Shown here in pieces: positions 36,770-47,263 of a stretch of DNA of 64,000 bases. The first letter of the stretch is position 1, and each line of letters begins with the position of its first letter. The notes below the pieces were generated by a model that was given only the letters and a program-made list of their open reading frames with translations, did not search any database and was not told the origin of the DNA. The DNA comes from Campylobacter jejuni (GTDB taxonomy: Bacteria; Campylobacterota; Campylobacteria; Campylobacterales; Campylobacteraceae). The position numbers were made by a program, and so were the translations under genes. The stretch lies in assembly GCA_014305285.1 (NCBI GenBank), contig JACRSG010000001.1, forward strand, positions 62,001-126,000, in the 5' to 3' direction.

Positions 36770-37894
36770 ATGAGAGAAGTTATAGCAACAGGTAATGTTC
36801 TAATCGCTAAAGCCGCGATTGATTGTGGATGTAAATTTTTTGGAGGCTATCCTATTACTCCTAGTAGCGAGATAGCTCATGAGCTAAGTCATATGCTCCC
36901 TGCAAATGATGGAACTTTTATACAAATGGAAGATGAAATTTCAGGTATTAGTGTGGCTATTGGTGCGGCAATGAGTGGAGTAAAATCCATGACTGCAAGT
37001 AGTGGCCCTGGAATTTCTTTAAAGGCAGAGCAAATAGGACTTGCATTTATTGCTGAAATTCCACTTGTGATTGTAAATGTTATGAGAGGTGGTCCTTCAA
37101 CGGGTCTTCCAACCCGTGTAGCACAAGGGGATTTGTTTCAAGCTAAGGCACCAACTCATGGAGATTTTGCAAGTATAGCAATAGCACCAGCAAGTCTTGA
37201 AGAAGCTTATACAGAAACCATTAGATCATTTAATTTAGCTGAAAAATATATGACTCCGGTATTTTTGCTTATGGATGAAACTGTAGGGCATATGAATGGT
37301 AAAGCGGTTTTGCCTGATTTAAAAGATATCAAAGTTTATAACCGTAAAAAATTTGAAGGAGATAAAAAGGATTATAAACCTTATGCAGCAGGAGAAAATG
37401 AGCCTGCAACTTTAAATCCTTTCTTTACAGGTTATCGCTATCATGTTACAGGACTTCATCATGGAGATATAGGTTTTCCAACTGAAGACGGGGCCATAGT
37501 GAAAAAAAATATGGAAAGACTTATAGGTAAAATTAAAAACAATCAAGAAGATATTTGCACTTATGAAGAATATATGCTTGATGATGCTGAATTTTTAATC
37601 ATTGCTTATGGAAGTGTAAGTCGCTCGGCAAAAGAAGCTATACAAAGATTAAGAGAGCAAGGGATTAAAGTGGGGCTTTTCCGTCCAATCACTCTTTATC
37701 CAGTGGCTGAGAAAAAAATCTGTGAAGTTGTAAGCAAATTTAAAAAAGTAATGGTAAGTGAGCTTAATATGGGACAATATCTTGAAGAGATTGAAAGAGT
37801 AACTTCGCGTCGCGATTTTATTAGCTTACACCGTGCAAATGGGCGTCCTATCACTCCAAGTGAAATTATTGCTAAGGTAAAGGAGAATGTATAA
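36770..37894 (+). CDS. oorA: 2-oxoglutarate:acceptor oxidoreductase alpha subunit
   Basis: Carries the substrate-binding pyrimidine domain of the complex. Seen: GGYPITPSSEIAHELS near 24-39 (family Y-P-I-T-P motif), MTASSGPGISLKAEQIG near 74-90, and GGPSTGLPTRVAQGDLFQA near 106-124. Length 374 is typical for KorA/OorA. It ends immediately before oorB with no gap. Confidence 0.97.
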   Translation: MREVIATGNVLIAKAAIDCGCKFFGGYPITPSSEIAHELSHMLPANDGTFIQMEDEISGISVAIGAAMSGVKSMTASSGPGISLKAEQIGLAFIAEIPLVIVNVMRGGPSTGLPTRVAQGDLFQAKAPTHGDFASIAIAPASLEEAYTETIRSFNLAEKYMTPVFLLMDETVGHMNGKAVLPDLKDIKVYNRKKFEGDKKDYKPYAAGENEPATLNPFFTGYRYHVTGLHHGDIGFPTEDGAIVKKNMERLIGKIKNNQEDICTYEEYMLDDAEFLIIAYGSVSRSAKEAIQRLREQGIKVGLFRPITLYPVAEKKICEVVSKFKKVMVSELNMGQYLEEIERVTSRRDFISLHRANGRPITPSEIIAKVKENV

Positions 37895-38740
37895 ATGGCT
37901 TTTAATTATGATGAATATCTAAGAGTAGATAAAATGCCTACTCAGTGGTGCTGGGGATGTGGCGATGGTGTTGTTTTAAAATGTATTATCCGTGCGATAG
38001 AAAAACTTGGTTGGAATATGGATGATGTTTGTCTTGTTTCAGGTATAGGTTGTAGTGGCAGAATGAGTTCTTATGTAAATTGCAATACAGTTCATACTAC
38101 TCATGGTAGGGCAATAGCTTATGCAACAGGTGTTAAATTAGCCAATCCTAGTAAACATGTTATCGTAGTAAGTGGAGATGGTGATACTTTGGCAATTGGT
38201 GGAAATCATACCATACATGGTTGTCGTAGAAATATTGATTTAACACACATTGTAATCAATAACTTTATCTATGGACTTACTAATTCTCAAACAAGCCCAA
38301 CTACTCCAAAAGGTTTTTATACGGTAACAGCTCAATTTGGAAATATTGATCCAAATTTTGACGCGTGTGAATTAACTAAAGCCGCAGGAGCTTCTTTTGT
38401 GGCAAGGGGTAATGTGATTGAAGCTAATAAGCTTGAAAATTTAATTTATAAAGCTTTAGCACATAAAGGTTATAGTTTTGTAGATGTTTTTTCAAATTGT
38501 CATATTAATCTAGGTAGAAAAAACAAAATGGGTGAAGCTGTGGCTATGCTTGATTGGATTAAAAATCGTGTTGTGGATAAAGCTAAATTTGAAAGCATGG
38601 ATTTTAAAGAAAGAAAAGATAAATTCCCAACAGGTGTTTTACATGAAGATAATTCTCAGCCAGAATATTGTCATGCTTATGAAGAAGTGCGTCGTGCAGC
38701 TAAGGAAAAAAGAATGGTGGATTTAGGAGCTTTAAAATGA
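37895..38740 (+). CDS. oorB: 2-oxoglutarate:acceptor oxidoreductase beta subunit (ThDP-binding)
   Basis: Thiamine-diphosphate subunit. Seen: MPTQWCWGCGDG near 10-20 (cluster-ligand cysteines), HGRAIAYATGVKLANP near 70-85, and the ThDP motif VSGDGDTLAIGGNHTIH near 92-108 with NNFIYGLT. Length 281. Overlaps oorC by 4 bases, so the subunits should be made in equal amounts. Confidence 0.97.
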   Translation: MAFNYDEYLRVDKMPTQWCWGCGDGVVLKCIIRAIEKLGWNMDDVCLVSGIGCSGRMSSYVNCNTVHTTHGRAIAYATGVKLANPSKHVIVVSGDGDTLAIGGNHTIHGCRRNIDLTHIVINNFIYGLTNSQTSPTTPKGFYTVTAQFGNIDPNFDACELTKAAGASFVARGNVIEANKLENLIYKALAHKGYSFVDVFSNCHINLGRKNKMGEAVAMLDWIKNRVVDKAKFESMDFKERKDKFPTGVLHEDNSQPEYCHAYEEVRRAAKEKRMVDLGALK

Positions 38741-39294
38741 AATATCAATTAAGATTTGGCGGTGAAGGTGGACAAGGTGTTATCACAGCAGGAGAAATTT
38801 TAGCAGAAGCAGCCGTTAAAGAAGGTCGTCAAGCTTTTAAAGCTTCTACTTATACTTCACAAGTGCGTGGTGGTCCTACTAAGGTGGATATTATCATTGA
38901 CGATAAAGAAATTTTATTTCCTTATGCTGTAGAAGGAGAAGTGGACTTTATGCTTTCAACCGCAGATAAGGGCTATAAAGGTTTTCGTGGCGGTGTAAAA
39001 GAAGGAGGCATTATAGTTGTAGAGCCAAATTTAGTACATCCTGAAAGTGAAGATTATAAAAGATGGCAAATTTTTGAAATTCCTATTATTACTATAGCTA
39101 AAGATGAGGTAGGAAACGTGGCTACTCAATCAGTTGTTGCATTAGCTATTGCTGCTTATATGAGTAAATGTATAGATTTCGATGTTTTAAAAGAAACTAT
39201 GCTTCATATGGTTCCTGCAAAAACTCGTGATGCAAATGCTAAAGCTTTTGATTTGGGTGTAAAATACGCCACTCAAGCAAAAGCACATTCATAA
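38737..39294 (+). CDS. oorC: 2-oxoglutarate:acceptor oxidoreductase gamma subunit
   Basis: Gamma subunit of the complex. Seen: RFGGEGGQGVITAGEILAEA near 5-24 and TYTSQVRGGPTKVDIIID near 38-55, diagnostic for this subunit. Length 185. Last gene of the icd-to-oorC run, closed by a hairpin just after the stop. Confidence 0.96.
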   Translation: MKYQLRFGGEGGQGVITAGEILAEAAVKEGRQAFKASTYTSQVRGGPTKVDIIIDDKEILFPYAVEGEVDFMLSTADKGYKGFRGGVKEGGIIVVEPNLVHPESEDYKRWQIFEIPIITIAKDEVGNVATQSVVALAIAAYMSKCIDFDVLKETMLHMVPAKTRDANAKAFDLGVKYATQAKAHS

Positions 39295-39298
39295 TAAT

Positions 39299-39315
39299 TT
39301 CCGCATCATGCGGAA
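39299..39315 (+). terminator. Hairpin ending the icd-mdh-sucCD-oorDABC run
   Basis: TTCCGC and GCGGAA form a 6-bp GC-containing stem with loop ATCAT, five bases after the oorC stop, followed by TTTAAC. The T-run is short, so termination may be partial. Confidence 0.6.
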
Positions 39316-39397
39316 TTTAACTTCAAAATTTTACATATTACAAATAAAATTTAAATTTTAATTATTTTAATTTAGCTACTTTTAACGATTAAAATTT

Positions 39398-39403
39398 TAT
39401 AAT
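39398..39403 (+). promoter_or_regulatory. -10 box upstream of the 87-aa gene and polyprenyl/haem cluster
   Basis: Perfect TATAAT in AAATTTTATAATC, 28 bases before the ATG at 39432 and after the oor hairpin. It could start a long transcript running through hemA, proS and hemC, because no later gap is large enough for an obvious promoter. Confidence 0.5.
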
Positions 39404-39431
39404 CAAAAACTTATATTTTCAAGGAAGATTA

Positions 39432-39695
39432 ATGGATTTTTTTGATGAAATGTTTAATAAAACTCCAAAAGAAAAATTTATAGAAATTATACAAAATGGA
39501 AATTTAGGAGCCTTAGAAAAAGTTTTTGAGGAATTTTTTGCTGATCATATTGCTATGATAGAACTTTTAGAAAAACAAGGTTTAACAGAAATGGAGGTAA
39601 AAAATTTCATATTAGAAAATGGTGATTTTATAGAAGAAAGACAAAATGATATTTATATAGAATTGGGTGCGAAAATTTTAGGACATGAAGGCTAA
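39432..39695 (+). CDS. Small acidic helical protein, unknown
   Basis: No family recognised (Cj0539 by position). The 87-residue product is acidic and predicted all-helical, with no membrane segment, signal or cysteine. FFDEMFNKTPKEKFIEIIQNG opens the protein and the Glu-rich EVFEEFF-type stretch follows. AAGGAAG lies eight bases before the ATG, so it is probably translated. It stands first in the run that contains the polyprenyl synthase, hemA and proS. Confidence 0.6.
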   Translation: MDFFDEMFNKTPKEKFIEIIQNGNLGALEKVFEEFFADHIAMIELLEKQGLTEMEVKNFILENGDFIEERQNDIYIELGAKILGHEG

Positions 39696-39697
39696 AA

Positions 39698-40234
39698 TTG
39701 TTTAAAATAAGCCCTTATTTAATTTGTATTTTTTTTATTTTTAGCAATGTTTTAGCATCTGAGCCAATTTTTGATTATACTTATAAATTTATACTTAAAA
39801 AAGATGAGAGAGCTAGTGTGCAGATTAAAGAAATAGGTTATGAAGATAAGGTGCAAAATTTTGATTTTTATTGGACTTTGTTTGATAATACTAATATCAT
39901 CGTACATTCTAAATTTCGCAAATATCCACGTCAATTTGTGATGAGTTTAAGAAGAAATTTAGATTGGGTAACTCAAACTTTGATACCTGATTATACCAAT
40001 CCACACATTGATAGAGCAAGACTTATTTTAGAATTTAGTGGTTATAATAAAGGTTTGGCAACTTTTACAGTTTATATAGAGGATAAGAAATCTCGTTTAA
40101 GGGTAGAATTTTTAGATCCGAGAAAAAAAGTTTTGCAAAATCCACCGCAAAATAATCAGGTTGTTCCTATGATTAATTTTAATGAACCTCAGGTAAAACC
40201 ATTAACAAGCAGAGAAAATAATAATAGCAATTAA
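39698..40234 (+). CDS. Exported protein, unknown
   Basis: No family recognised (Cj0540 by position). TTG start two bases after the preceding stop. Seen: signal peptide (SPYLICIFFIFSNVLAS, cleavage near residue 21) and a basic beta-rich mature part of about 155 residues with YTYKFILKKDERASVQIKE and a Pro/Asn/Gln-rich tail. Probably periplasmic. Tightly linked to its neighbours. Confidence 0.65.
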   Translation: MFKISPYLICIFFIFSNVLASEPIFDYTYKFILKKDERASVQIKEIGYEDKVQNFDFYWTLFDNTNIIVHSKFRKYPRQFVMSLRRNLDWVTQTLIPDYTNPHIDRARLILEFSGYNKGLATFTVYIEDKKSRLRVEFLDPRKKVLQNPPQNNQVVPMINFNEPQVKPLTSRENNNSN

Positions 40235-40247
40235 CAAGGAAAAGATA

Positions 40248-41141
40248 GTGCAAAAAATAGATGAATTAATAAAACAGTTTTTACAAGAGCTTGGCTATGA
40301 ACCTATTTTAAATATGCTTTCAAATGTAAAATCAGGAAAAAAGTTACGTTCTAAATTATTATTAGCTATTGCAGATGAGAGTGAGATTGCTTTTAAAATT
40401 TGTGCAACTATAGAATTGATACATCTTGCTAGCTTGTTGCATGATGATATTATTGATGAGAGTGAATTAAGACGTGGAGCAAGATCTGTTAATGCCGAAT
40501 TTGGTACAAAAAATGCTCTTATGTTGGGTGATATTTTGTATTCAAAAGCTTTTTATGAGTTAAGCAAAATGGATGCTAGATTTGCAGGTATTATTTCAGA
40601 TGCTGTTGTAAAGCTTGCTATAGGTGAGCTTATGGATGTTGATTTAGGAGAGAAATTTAATATCAATAAAGAAGCTTATTTGAAAATGATCTATAATAAA
40701 ACAGCTGTTTTGATTGAAGCAAGTGCGAGATGCGGGGCTATTTTGGCTGGATTATATGAGAAAGATTTTGCAGAATATGGCAAAAATTTAGGACTTGCTT
40801 TTCAGATGATTGATGATGTTTTAGATATTAAGAGTTATGAAAAAATTCTTGGAAAACCTGCTATGAGTGATTTTAAAGAGGGTAAAACTACCTTACCTTA
40901 TATTTATCTTTATGAAAATTTGCAAGAACAACATAGGATATATTTGCAAACTTTATTTAAAAAAGATTTAAATGAAAATGAAAAAGAGTGGTTAAAAACT
41001 AAATTTGAAGAACAAAAAGCTTTAGAAAAAGCTATTTTAGAAGCTAAAACTTATGCAAAAAAGGCTAGTAAAGCGATTAAAAAATATAACAATAAGAAGC
41101 TTAATGATATTATTAAAGCTATGATAGATAGGGAATTTTAA
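40248..41141 (+). CDS. Polyprenyl diphosphate synthase
   Basis: Trans-type prenyl chain elongating enzyme; in Campylobacter it likely makes the side chain for menaquinone or undecaprenyl precursor (Cj0541). GTG start with AAGGAAA six bases before. Seen: first aspartate-rich motif DDIID at about 65-69 after LLH, followed by RRG; second motif DDVLD at about 190; GKTTLPYIYL in between as family GKxxL. Length 297. Product length cannot be told by eye, so no symbol is given (ispA/ispB/ubiA-type names are all used). Confidence 0.88.
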   Translation: MQKIDELIKQFLQELGYEPILNMLSNVKSGKKLRSKLLLAIADESEIAFKICATIELIHLASLLHDDIIDESELRRGARSVNAEFGTKNALMLGDILYSKAFYELSKMDARFAGIISDAVVKLAIGELMDVDLGEKFNINKEAYLKMIYNKTAVLIEASARCGAILAGLYEKDFAEYGKNLGLAFQMIDDVLDIKSYEKILGKPAMSDFKEGKTTLPYIYLYENLQEQHRIYLQTLFKKDLNENEKEWLKTKFEEQKALEKAILEAKTYAKKASKAIKKYNNKKLNDIIKAMIDREF

Positions 41142-42439
41142 TGTATTATTGTATATCTTTTACTCATAAAAATACAGATATTGCCTTAAGGGAAAAGTTA
41201 AGTTTTTCCAATGAAACTAAAAAAAGTGAGTTTTTAAAAATCATTAGTACTCATGAAAATATTGAAGAATGTTTAGTTATAAGCACTTGCAATCGTGTTG
41301 AAATTGTTGCTTTTGTAAAAATGGCCTGTGCGGAGTTTATTATTAAATCTTTAGCTTTGCTTTGTGATGTTGATAAAGATATTTTGCTTGAAAAAGCTGA
41401 TATTTTTGAAGATAGTGGAGCTATCCACCATCTTTTTTCTGTATCAAGTTCTTTAGATAGTTTGGTGGTTGGAGAAACTCAGATAGCAGGACAATTAAAA
41501 GATGCCTTTGCTTTTGCTCTAAAAAATAATTTTTGCGGAGTGCACCTTTCAAGAGCAGTGCATAGTGCTTTTAAATGTGCTGCTAAAGTACGCAATGAAA
41601 CCCAAATTTCTAAAAATCCTATTTCTGTAGCCAGTGTTGCTGTAGCAAAAGCAAAAGAACTTGCGGATTTAACACAAAAAAAAGCTGTTGTTATTGGAGC
41701 TGGAGAGATGGGAGAGCTTGCGGCAAAACATTTGATTGTTGCGGGTGCTAAAGTGATTATTTTAAATCGTGATTTGCAAAAAGCTAAAGATTTATGCGAG
41801 AGACTTGGTGTTTTAAGTGAATATGATAGTTTAGAAAATTTAAAAAAATATTTAAACCAATACGAGTTTTTTTTCTCAGCTACTAATGCACCAAATGCTA
41901 TTATTACAAATTCTTTAATAGAAGAACTTCCTTATAAAAGGTATTTTTTTGATATTGCAGTTCCAAGGGATATTGATATAAATGAAAATGAAAATATATC
42001 TGTTTTTGTCGTAGATGATCTTGAGATCGTAGTTCAAAAAAATTTAGCACTAAGAGAACAAGAGGCCCGTATGGCTTATGGCATAATAGGTCGTGAAACA
42101 AGTGAATTTTTTAGATATTTAAACGATTTGGCTTTGATGCCTATTATTAAAGCCATACGTTTACAGGCTAAAGAATATGCAGATAAACAACTTGAAATTG
42201 CACTAAAAAAAGGATATTTGAAAAAATCTGATAAGGAAGAGGCCAGAAAGTTGATTCATCAAGTTTTTAAGGCTTTTTTACACACACCTACTGTAAATTT
42301 GAAACATTTACAAGGTAAAATGCAAAGCGATACGGTTATTAATGCTATGCGTTATGTTTTTGATTTGCAAAATAATCTTGAAGGTTTAAATCAATATAAA
42401 TGCGAATTTGATATGGAGAGTAATGATGAGATTTACTAA
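41141..42439 (+). CDS. hemA: Glutamyl-tRNA reductase
   Basis: First committed step of C5 tetrapyrrole synthesis: reduces Glu-tRNA to glutamate-1-semialdehyde. Seen: STCNRVEIV with nucleophile Cys near 50, [24 protein letters not shown] near 100-123, and the NADPH-binding [15 protein letters not shown] near 185-199. Length 432. Starts on the last base of the previous stop; overlaps proS by 17 bases. Confidence 0.97.
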   Translation: MYYCISFTHKNTDIALREKLSFSNETKKSEFLKIISTHENIEECLVISTCNRVEIVAFVKMACAEFIIKSLALLCDVDKDILLEKADIFEDSGAIHHLFSVSSSLDSLVVGETQIAGQLKDAFAFALKNNFCGVHLSRAVHSAFKCAAKVRNETQISKNPISVASVAVAKAKELADLTQKKAVVIGAGEMGELAAKHLIVAGAKVIILNRDLQKAKDLCERLGVLSEYDSLENLKKYLNQYEFFFSATNAPNAIITNSLIEELPYKRYFFDIAVPRDIDINENENISVFVVDDLEIVVQKNLALREQEARMAYGIIGRETSEFFRYLNDLALMPIIKAIRLQAKEYADKQLEIALKKGYLKKSDKEEARKLIHQVFKAFLHTPTVNLKHLQGKMQSDTVINAMRYVFDLQNNLEGLNQYKCEFDMESNDEIY

Positions 42440-44132
42440 ATTTTATGCACCAAGTTTAAAAGAAGTACCAAAAGATGCGAGTTTGCCTAGTCATATTTTT
42501 TTAACACGTGCGGGTTTTATAGAACAAATTGGTAGTGGGCTTTATAATTTCTTGCCTCTAGGAAAAAGAGTTTTAGATAAGATTAAAAATATAGTTAAAG
42601 AAGAAATGGATAAAGCTGGAGCACAGGAAGTAAATCTCAGTTTTATCATTCCTGCAAGTTTGTGGCAAGAAAGTGGGCGTTATAATGTTTTTGGAAAAGA
42701 GCTTTTGCGTTTTAAAGACAGAAAAGAAAATGAATTTGTTTTAGGTCCAACGCATGAAGAATCTATGCTTTCTTTAGTAAAAAACAAAATTACAAGCTAT
42801 AAACAACTTCCTTTACATTTATATCAAATCGGACTTAAATTTCGCGATGAAGCAAGACCCAGATTTGGGCTTTTAAGATGTCGTGAATTTTTAATGAAAG
42901 ATGGATATAGTTTTCATGCCAATGAAGAAGATTTAGAGCGTGAGTTTGAGCTTATGTATAAAACTTATTCTCAAATTTTGCAAAGAATGGGGCTTGACTT
43001 TAGAGCAGTTGAAGCTGATAGTGGAGTTATTGGCGGAAGTGGTTCTAAGGAATTTATGGTTTTGGCAAAAAATGGAGAAGATGATATTTTAATTTGTAAA
43101 AATTGCGATTATGCGGCTAATGTTGAAGCAGCAAAAAGAGCTAAAAAAACCTGTCAAGATGAGCGTCCTGAAGCAAATTATGCAAGTAAATTTCACACCC
43201 CAAATATTAAAACTATAGATTCTTTAGCACAATTTTTTAGAATCAATGCTTTTTATACGATTAAAGCGGTGGTAAAAAAAGCTATTTACGAAAATGAAAG
43301 TAAATTAGTTGTGTTTTTTATAAGAGGAAGTGATGATTTACAAGAGATTAAGGCCCAAAATGCTTGCAATGCTCTTGAATTAGTCGATGCGAGTGAAGAA
43401 GAATTAGAAAAAGCCGGCTTAGTAGCTGGTTTTATAGGTTTTGTGGGATTAAAAGATATAGATTTTTATATAGATTTTGAGCTTGAAAACGAAAAACAAA
43501 TGATTATGGGTGCGAATGAAAAAGATTATCATTTAATCGGCATTGATGTTGTGAATTTAAATAAAGATCGTTTTAAAGATTTGATTGAAGTTAAAGAAGG
43601 GGATTGCTGTGTTAAATGCGGAGCAAAATTAAAACAAAGCAAGGGTATAGAAGTAGGGCATATTTTTAAACTAGGACAAAAATATTCTAAAGCTATGAAT
43701 GCTAATTTCTTAGATGAAAATGGCAAAAATCAGCCTTTTTATATGGGGTGTTATGGCATGGGTGTTTCACGCTTGCTTGCTGTGGCTATTGAATCAAACC
43801 ATGATGAAAAAGGATGTATTTGGAGTAAAACCTTAGCTCCTTTTGTGCTTGAAATTATTGTTTCAAATATCAAAGATGAAAAGGCTTTAGAATTTGCTAA
43901 TAAGCTTTATGAGGATTTAGTTGAGCTTGGATTAGAAGTATTGTTTGATGATAGAAATGAGCGTTTTGGGGTTAAAATGAATGATTTTGAACTCATGGGC
44001 TTTCCTTATGCACTAGTTATTGGCAAAGGATTGGAAAATAATGAAATAGAGCTTATCCAAAGAGAAGGTTTAGTAAAAGAACTTATAAAAACTGATGAAC
44101 TTATAGAAATTCTTAAAAAGAAAGTGTTATGA
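42423..44132 (+). CDS. proS: Prolyl-tRNA synthetase (bacterial type with editing insertion)
   Basis: Charges tRNA-Pro. Family N-terminus [18 protein letters not shown] begins at tandem ATGs at 42423 and 42426; GGAG at 42415-42418 fits the second better. A longer frame from TTG 42408 adds unrelated residues inside hemA. Seen: class II motifs [19 protein letters not shown] and [27 protein letters not shown], a central INS/YbaK-like editing region (about 225-380), then [11 protein letters not shown]. About 570 residues. Confidence 0.96.
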   Translation: MMRFTKFYAPSLKEVPKDASLPSHIFLTRAGFIEQIGSGLYNFLPLGKRVLDKIKNIVKEEMDKAGAQEVNLSFIIPASLWQESGRYNVFGKELLRFKDRKENEFVLGPTHEESMLSLVKNKITSYKQLPLHLYQIGLKFRDEARPRFGLLRCREFLMKDGYSFHANEEDLEREFELMYKTYSQILQRMGLDFRAVEADSGVIGGSGSKEFMVLAKNGEDDILICKNCDYAANVEAAKRAKKTCQDERPEANYASKFHTPNIKTIDSLAQFFRINAFYTIKAVVKKAIYENESKLVVFFIRGSDDLQEIKAQNACNALELVDASEEELEKAGLVAGFIGFVGLKDIDFYIDFELENEKQMIMGANEKDYHLIGIDVVNLNKDRFKDLIEVKEGDCCVKCGAKLKQSKGIEVGHIFKLGQKYSKAMNANFLDENGKNQPFYMGCYGMGVSRLLAVAIESNHDEKGCIWSKTLAPFVLEIIVSNIKDEKALEFANKLYEDLVELGLEVLFDDRNERFGVKMNDFELMGFPYALVIGKGLENNEIELIQREGLVKELIKTDELIEILKKKVL

Positions 44133-44518
44133 ATTATAAATTAAGTTTAAGTCCTTTATTTATACTTGAAACCATTGCAAGTGTACTTTTTATAGTGTTT
44201 TTTGGTTTTGGTAATTTTTTGTTTTTCATACTTTTGAGTATGATTTTTGGTACGGTTTTATTGGGGATTTTTTGGAAAAATATGCTTGAGTTTCAAATGG
44301 GTGGCTTAAAGGACATGTTAACGCAATTTTCTTTTGTTATCGCAGGATTTTTACTTGTTTTTCCAGGGATTATTACAAGTGTTTTTGGAATTTTTGTATT
44401 TCTTTTTGGTATTGCTTTGAAAATAATGACTCAGTCAAAATATCAATACACTAAACAACAACATCAAAATTCTAATGAAGAAATCATTGATGTTGAAATT
44501 ATAGAGGATATAAAATGA
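44129..44518 (+). CDS. FxsA-like membrane protein
   Basis: Unknown role (Cj0544). Seen: hydrophobic segments near 8-25, 28-48 and 68-102, and [20 protein letters not shown]. The order [10 protein letters not shown] and [17 protein letters not shown] resembles FxsA/DUF cytoplasmic-membrane proteins, an assignment by pattern only. Length 129. Lies between proS and hemC with 4-base overlaps at both ends. Confidence 0.6.
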   Translation: MNYKLSLSPLFILETIASVLFIVFFGFGNFLFFILLSMIFGTVLLGIFWKNMLEFQMGGLKDMLTQFSFVIAGFLLVFPGIITSVFGIFVFLFGIALKIMTQSKYQYTKQQHQNSNEEIIDVEIIEDIK

Positions 44519-45438
44519 ATCTTATTATCGCAACAAGAAAAAGTCAATTAGCCCTTTGGCAAAGTGAGTATATAGCCCAAATTTTAAAAAATACACATCA
44601 AATTGAAGTACTTTTAGAAGGTTTTAAAACAAAAGGCGATGTTTTATTGGATTCTCCTTTGGCAAAAATTGGTGGTAAAGGACTTTTTACAAAAGAGCTT
44701 GAAGAAAGTATGTTGAGGAAAGAAGCGCATTTGGCAGTGCATAGTCTAAAAGATGTGCCTAGTTTTTTTCCTCAAGGTTTAGTTTTGGCTGCAGTAAGCA
44801 AAAGAGAACAAAGCAATGATGCAATGCTAAGTCAAAATTATAAAGATTTTCTTTCTTTGCCAAAAGGTGCAAAAATTGGCACTACCAGCCTTAGACGCAA
44901 GATGCAGCTTTTATTGTTAAGACCCGATTTAGAGATTATTTCTTTGCGGGGTAATGTTAATTCTCGTATAGAGAAATTAAAAAATAATGAATTTGATGCG
45001 ATCATTTTAGCGATGGCGGGAATTAAACGCTTAAACTTAGATAAGCAAGTAAATTTTGTTTATGAATTTAGCAAGGATGAGCTTATACCTGCAGCTTCTC
45101 AGGGAGCTTTAGGTATAGAAAGCATAGATGATGAAAAAATTTTAGAACTTTTAGAATGCTTAAATGATGAAAATGCTTTGATTGAAACAAGCATTGAAAG
45201 AGAATTTATTGTTACTTTGGAAGGGGGCTGTCAAGTTCCTATAGGTATTAACGCAGAGCTTTTAGGAGATGAAATTTGTGTGCGTGCAGTACTTGGACTA
45301 CCTGATGGAAGTGAAATTTTAAAAGATAAAAGAATGATTAAAAAAAATGAATTTAAAGGTTTTGGAGAGAGTTTAGCTAAGGAATTTATTACTAAAGGTG
45401 CTAAAGAACTTTTAAAAAAAGCTGAGAGTATGATATGA
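44515..45438 (+). CDS. hemC: Hydroxymethylbilane synthase (porphobilinogen deaminase)
   Basis: Polymerises four porphobilinogens into hydroxymethylbilane. Seen: IATRKSQLALWQSEYI at the start, HSLKDVPSFFP near 76-86 (catalytic Asp), GTTSLRRKMQL near 122-132, and the cofactor-linking Cys near 238 in EGGCQVPIG. Length 307 normal. Overlaps ubiD start by 4 bases. Confidence 0.97.
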   Translation: MNLIIATRKSQLALWQSEYIAQILKNTHQIEVLLEGFKTKGDVLLDSPLAKIGGKGLFTKELEESMLRKEAHLAVHSLKDVPSFFPQGLVLAAVSKREQSNDAMLSQNYKDFLSLPKGAKIGTTSLRRKMQLLLLRPDLEIISLRGNVNSRIEKLKNNEFDAIILAMAGIKRLNLDKQVNFVYEFSKDELIPAASQGALGIESIDDEKILELLECLNDENALIETSIEREFIVTLEGGCQVPIGINAELLGDEICVRAVLGLPDGSEILKDKRMIKKNEFKGFGESLAKEFITKGAKELLKKAESMI

Positions 45439-47237
45439 AAGAATTTATTCAAATTTTAAAAGAAAATGATCTTTTAAAGGTAATCGAAGAGCCTGTAGAT
45501 GTGGATCTTGAAATCGCTCATTTGGCCTATATAGAAGCTAAAAAAGGTGAGAAAGGTAAGGCTTTATTGTTTAAAAATCCTGTAGATGAAAAATTAAACA
45601 AACAATATAAATTTCCTGTTTTGATGAATACTTTTTGCAATGAAAAGGCTTTAAATTTAGCTTTTGGACGTGATTATGAAGAGGTGGCTGAAGAGATTTC
45701 AAAACTAACCAAGCTTCATATTCCTACGAGTTTTAAAGCAAAAATGGATTTTTTTATGAATTTGTTAAGTTTTAAAAATGTTCCCCCTAAAAGATTGAAA
45801 AAAAATAAAGCCTTGTATGATTATGAAGTTTTAAGTTCACTTGAAGAACTTCCCATGCTAAAAACTTGGGAAGATGATGCGGGTAAATTTATTACTATGG
45901 GGCAAGTTTATACACAAAATTTAGATAAAACACAAAATAATCTTGGAATGTATCGTTTGCAAATGAGTGATAAAAATGAACTTTTAATGCATTGGCAAAT
46001 TCATAAAGATGGAGCAAATTTTTATCACGAATACAAAAATGCTGGTTTTAAAAAAATGCCTGTAAGTGTAGCTATAGGAGGAGATCCGCTTTATATTTGG
46101 TGTTCTCAAGCACCTTTACCTAAGGGAATTTTTGAACTTTTGCTTTATGGTTTTATTAAAAAAACTCCTGCAAAACTCACTCCTTGTGAAAATGGTATTT
46201 TTGTGCCTTATGATAGTGATGTGGTTATTGAAGGTTATGTGGATTTAGAAGAGTTTAAAATCGAAGGTCCTTTTGGAGACCATACAGGTTTTTATACCCC
46301 TGCTGAACTTTTTCCTGTGATGAAAGTGGAAAAAATTTATGCTAAAAAAGATGCGATCTATCAAGCAACGGTTGTAGGAAAGCCTCCTTTAGAAGATAAG
46401 ATTATGGGACTTGGTACTGAAAGAATTTTTTTACCCTTATTTCAAACTTCAGTTCCTGATTTGATTGATTATAATATGCCTGAAAATGGAGTTTTTCATA
46501 ATCTTATTTTAGCAAAAATTGATGTAAAATATCCCGCTCATGCACAACAAATTATGCATGCATTTTGGGGAGTGGGGCAAATGAGTTTTGTTAAACATGC
46601 AATTTTTGTAGATAAAAATGCACCTCCTTTGAAAGATTATGATGCTTTAATTCCTTATATTTTGGATCGTTTTAATACAGGAAAAATTTTAATTTCAGAA
46701 GGAATTTGTGATCAATTAGATCATGCTTCGCCTAATTCTTGTTTTGGGGGTAAAGCAGGGCTTGATACTTGTGAAGAAACACAAGTGGAAGAGCTTGAAA
46801 TTTTAGAAGATGAAAAATTGCTAGAGCTTTTTAAAACTAAAGTAGAACTTTTAAATTTAAAGCAATTTTATAAAGAAAGCAAAAGCCCTATAGTTTGTAT
46901 TTTGATTCATAAAAAAGAAAAAATTGAGCAAAGTTTTGACAAACTTTTAGAATTTAAAAAACATTTTAGGATTTTAGTATTTTTAGATGTTGAAAATAAG
47001 CTTGAAAACCCTTATATGCTTGTTTGGCGTGTGGCAAATAATATAGATGCTAAAAGAGATATTTTTATCAAAGAAGAAAGACTTGGAGTGGATGCAAGTG
47101 CTAAGGATCAAGCTGAGGGTTATTTAAGAGCTTGGCCTAAGCAAACAGATTGTACCAAAAGTGTGATAGAAGATTTAATCTTGCGCAATATTTTAGAAAA
47201 CAATTTAGATTTTTTTAATAAATTTGAAATTTTTTAG
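45435..47237 (+). CDS. ubiD: UbiD-family decarboxylase
   Basis: Prenylated-FMN-dependent decarboxylase (Cj0546). Seen: PKGIFELLLYGFI near 235-247, VAIGGDPLYIWCSQAPLP near 212-229, and the catalytic block EGPFGDHTGFY near 276-286 with Glu/Asp pair, plus LYIMPENG-type loop region. The 600-residue length is longer than E. coli UbiD (497) because of a C-terminal domain of about 120 residues (roughly 475-600). Campylobacter makes menaquinone by the futalosine route, so the substrate may be a futalosine-pathway carboxylate; that is inference. Last gene of the haem-linked cluster. Confidence 0.9.
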   Translation: MKEFIQILKENDLLKVIEEPVDVDLEIAHLAYIEAKKGEKGKALLFKNPVDEKLNKQYKFPVLMNTFCNEKALNLAFGRDYEEVAEEISKLTKLHIPTSFKAKMDFFMNLLSFKNVPPKRLKKNKALYDYEVLSSLEELPMLKTWEDDAGKFITMGQVYTQNLDKTQNNLGMYRLQMSDKNELLMHWQIHKDGANFYHEYKNAGFKKMPVSVAIGGDPLYIWCSQAPLPKGIFELLLYGFIKKTPAKLTPCENGIFVPYDSDVVIEGYVDLEEFKIEGPFGDHTGFYTPAELFPVMKVEKIYAKKDAIYQATVVGKPPLEDKIMGLGTERIFLPLFQTSVPDLIDYNMPENGVFHNLILAKIDVKYPAHAQQIMHAFWGVGQMSFVKHAIFVDKNAPPLKDYDALIPYILDRFNTGKILISEGICDQLDHASPNSCFGGKAGLDTCEETQVEELEILEDEKLLELFKTKVELLNLKQFYKESKSPIVCILIHKKEKIEQSFDKLLEFKKHFRILVFLDVENKLENPYMLVWRVANNIDAKRDIFIKEERLGVDASAKDQAEGYLRAWPKQTDCTKSVIEDLILRNILENNLDFFNKFEIF

Positions 47238-47263
47238 GATAATCGAGAATTATTTTAAATTTT

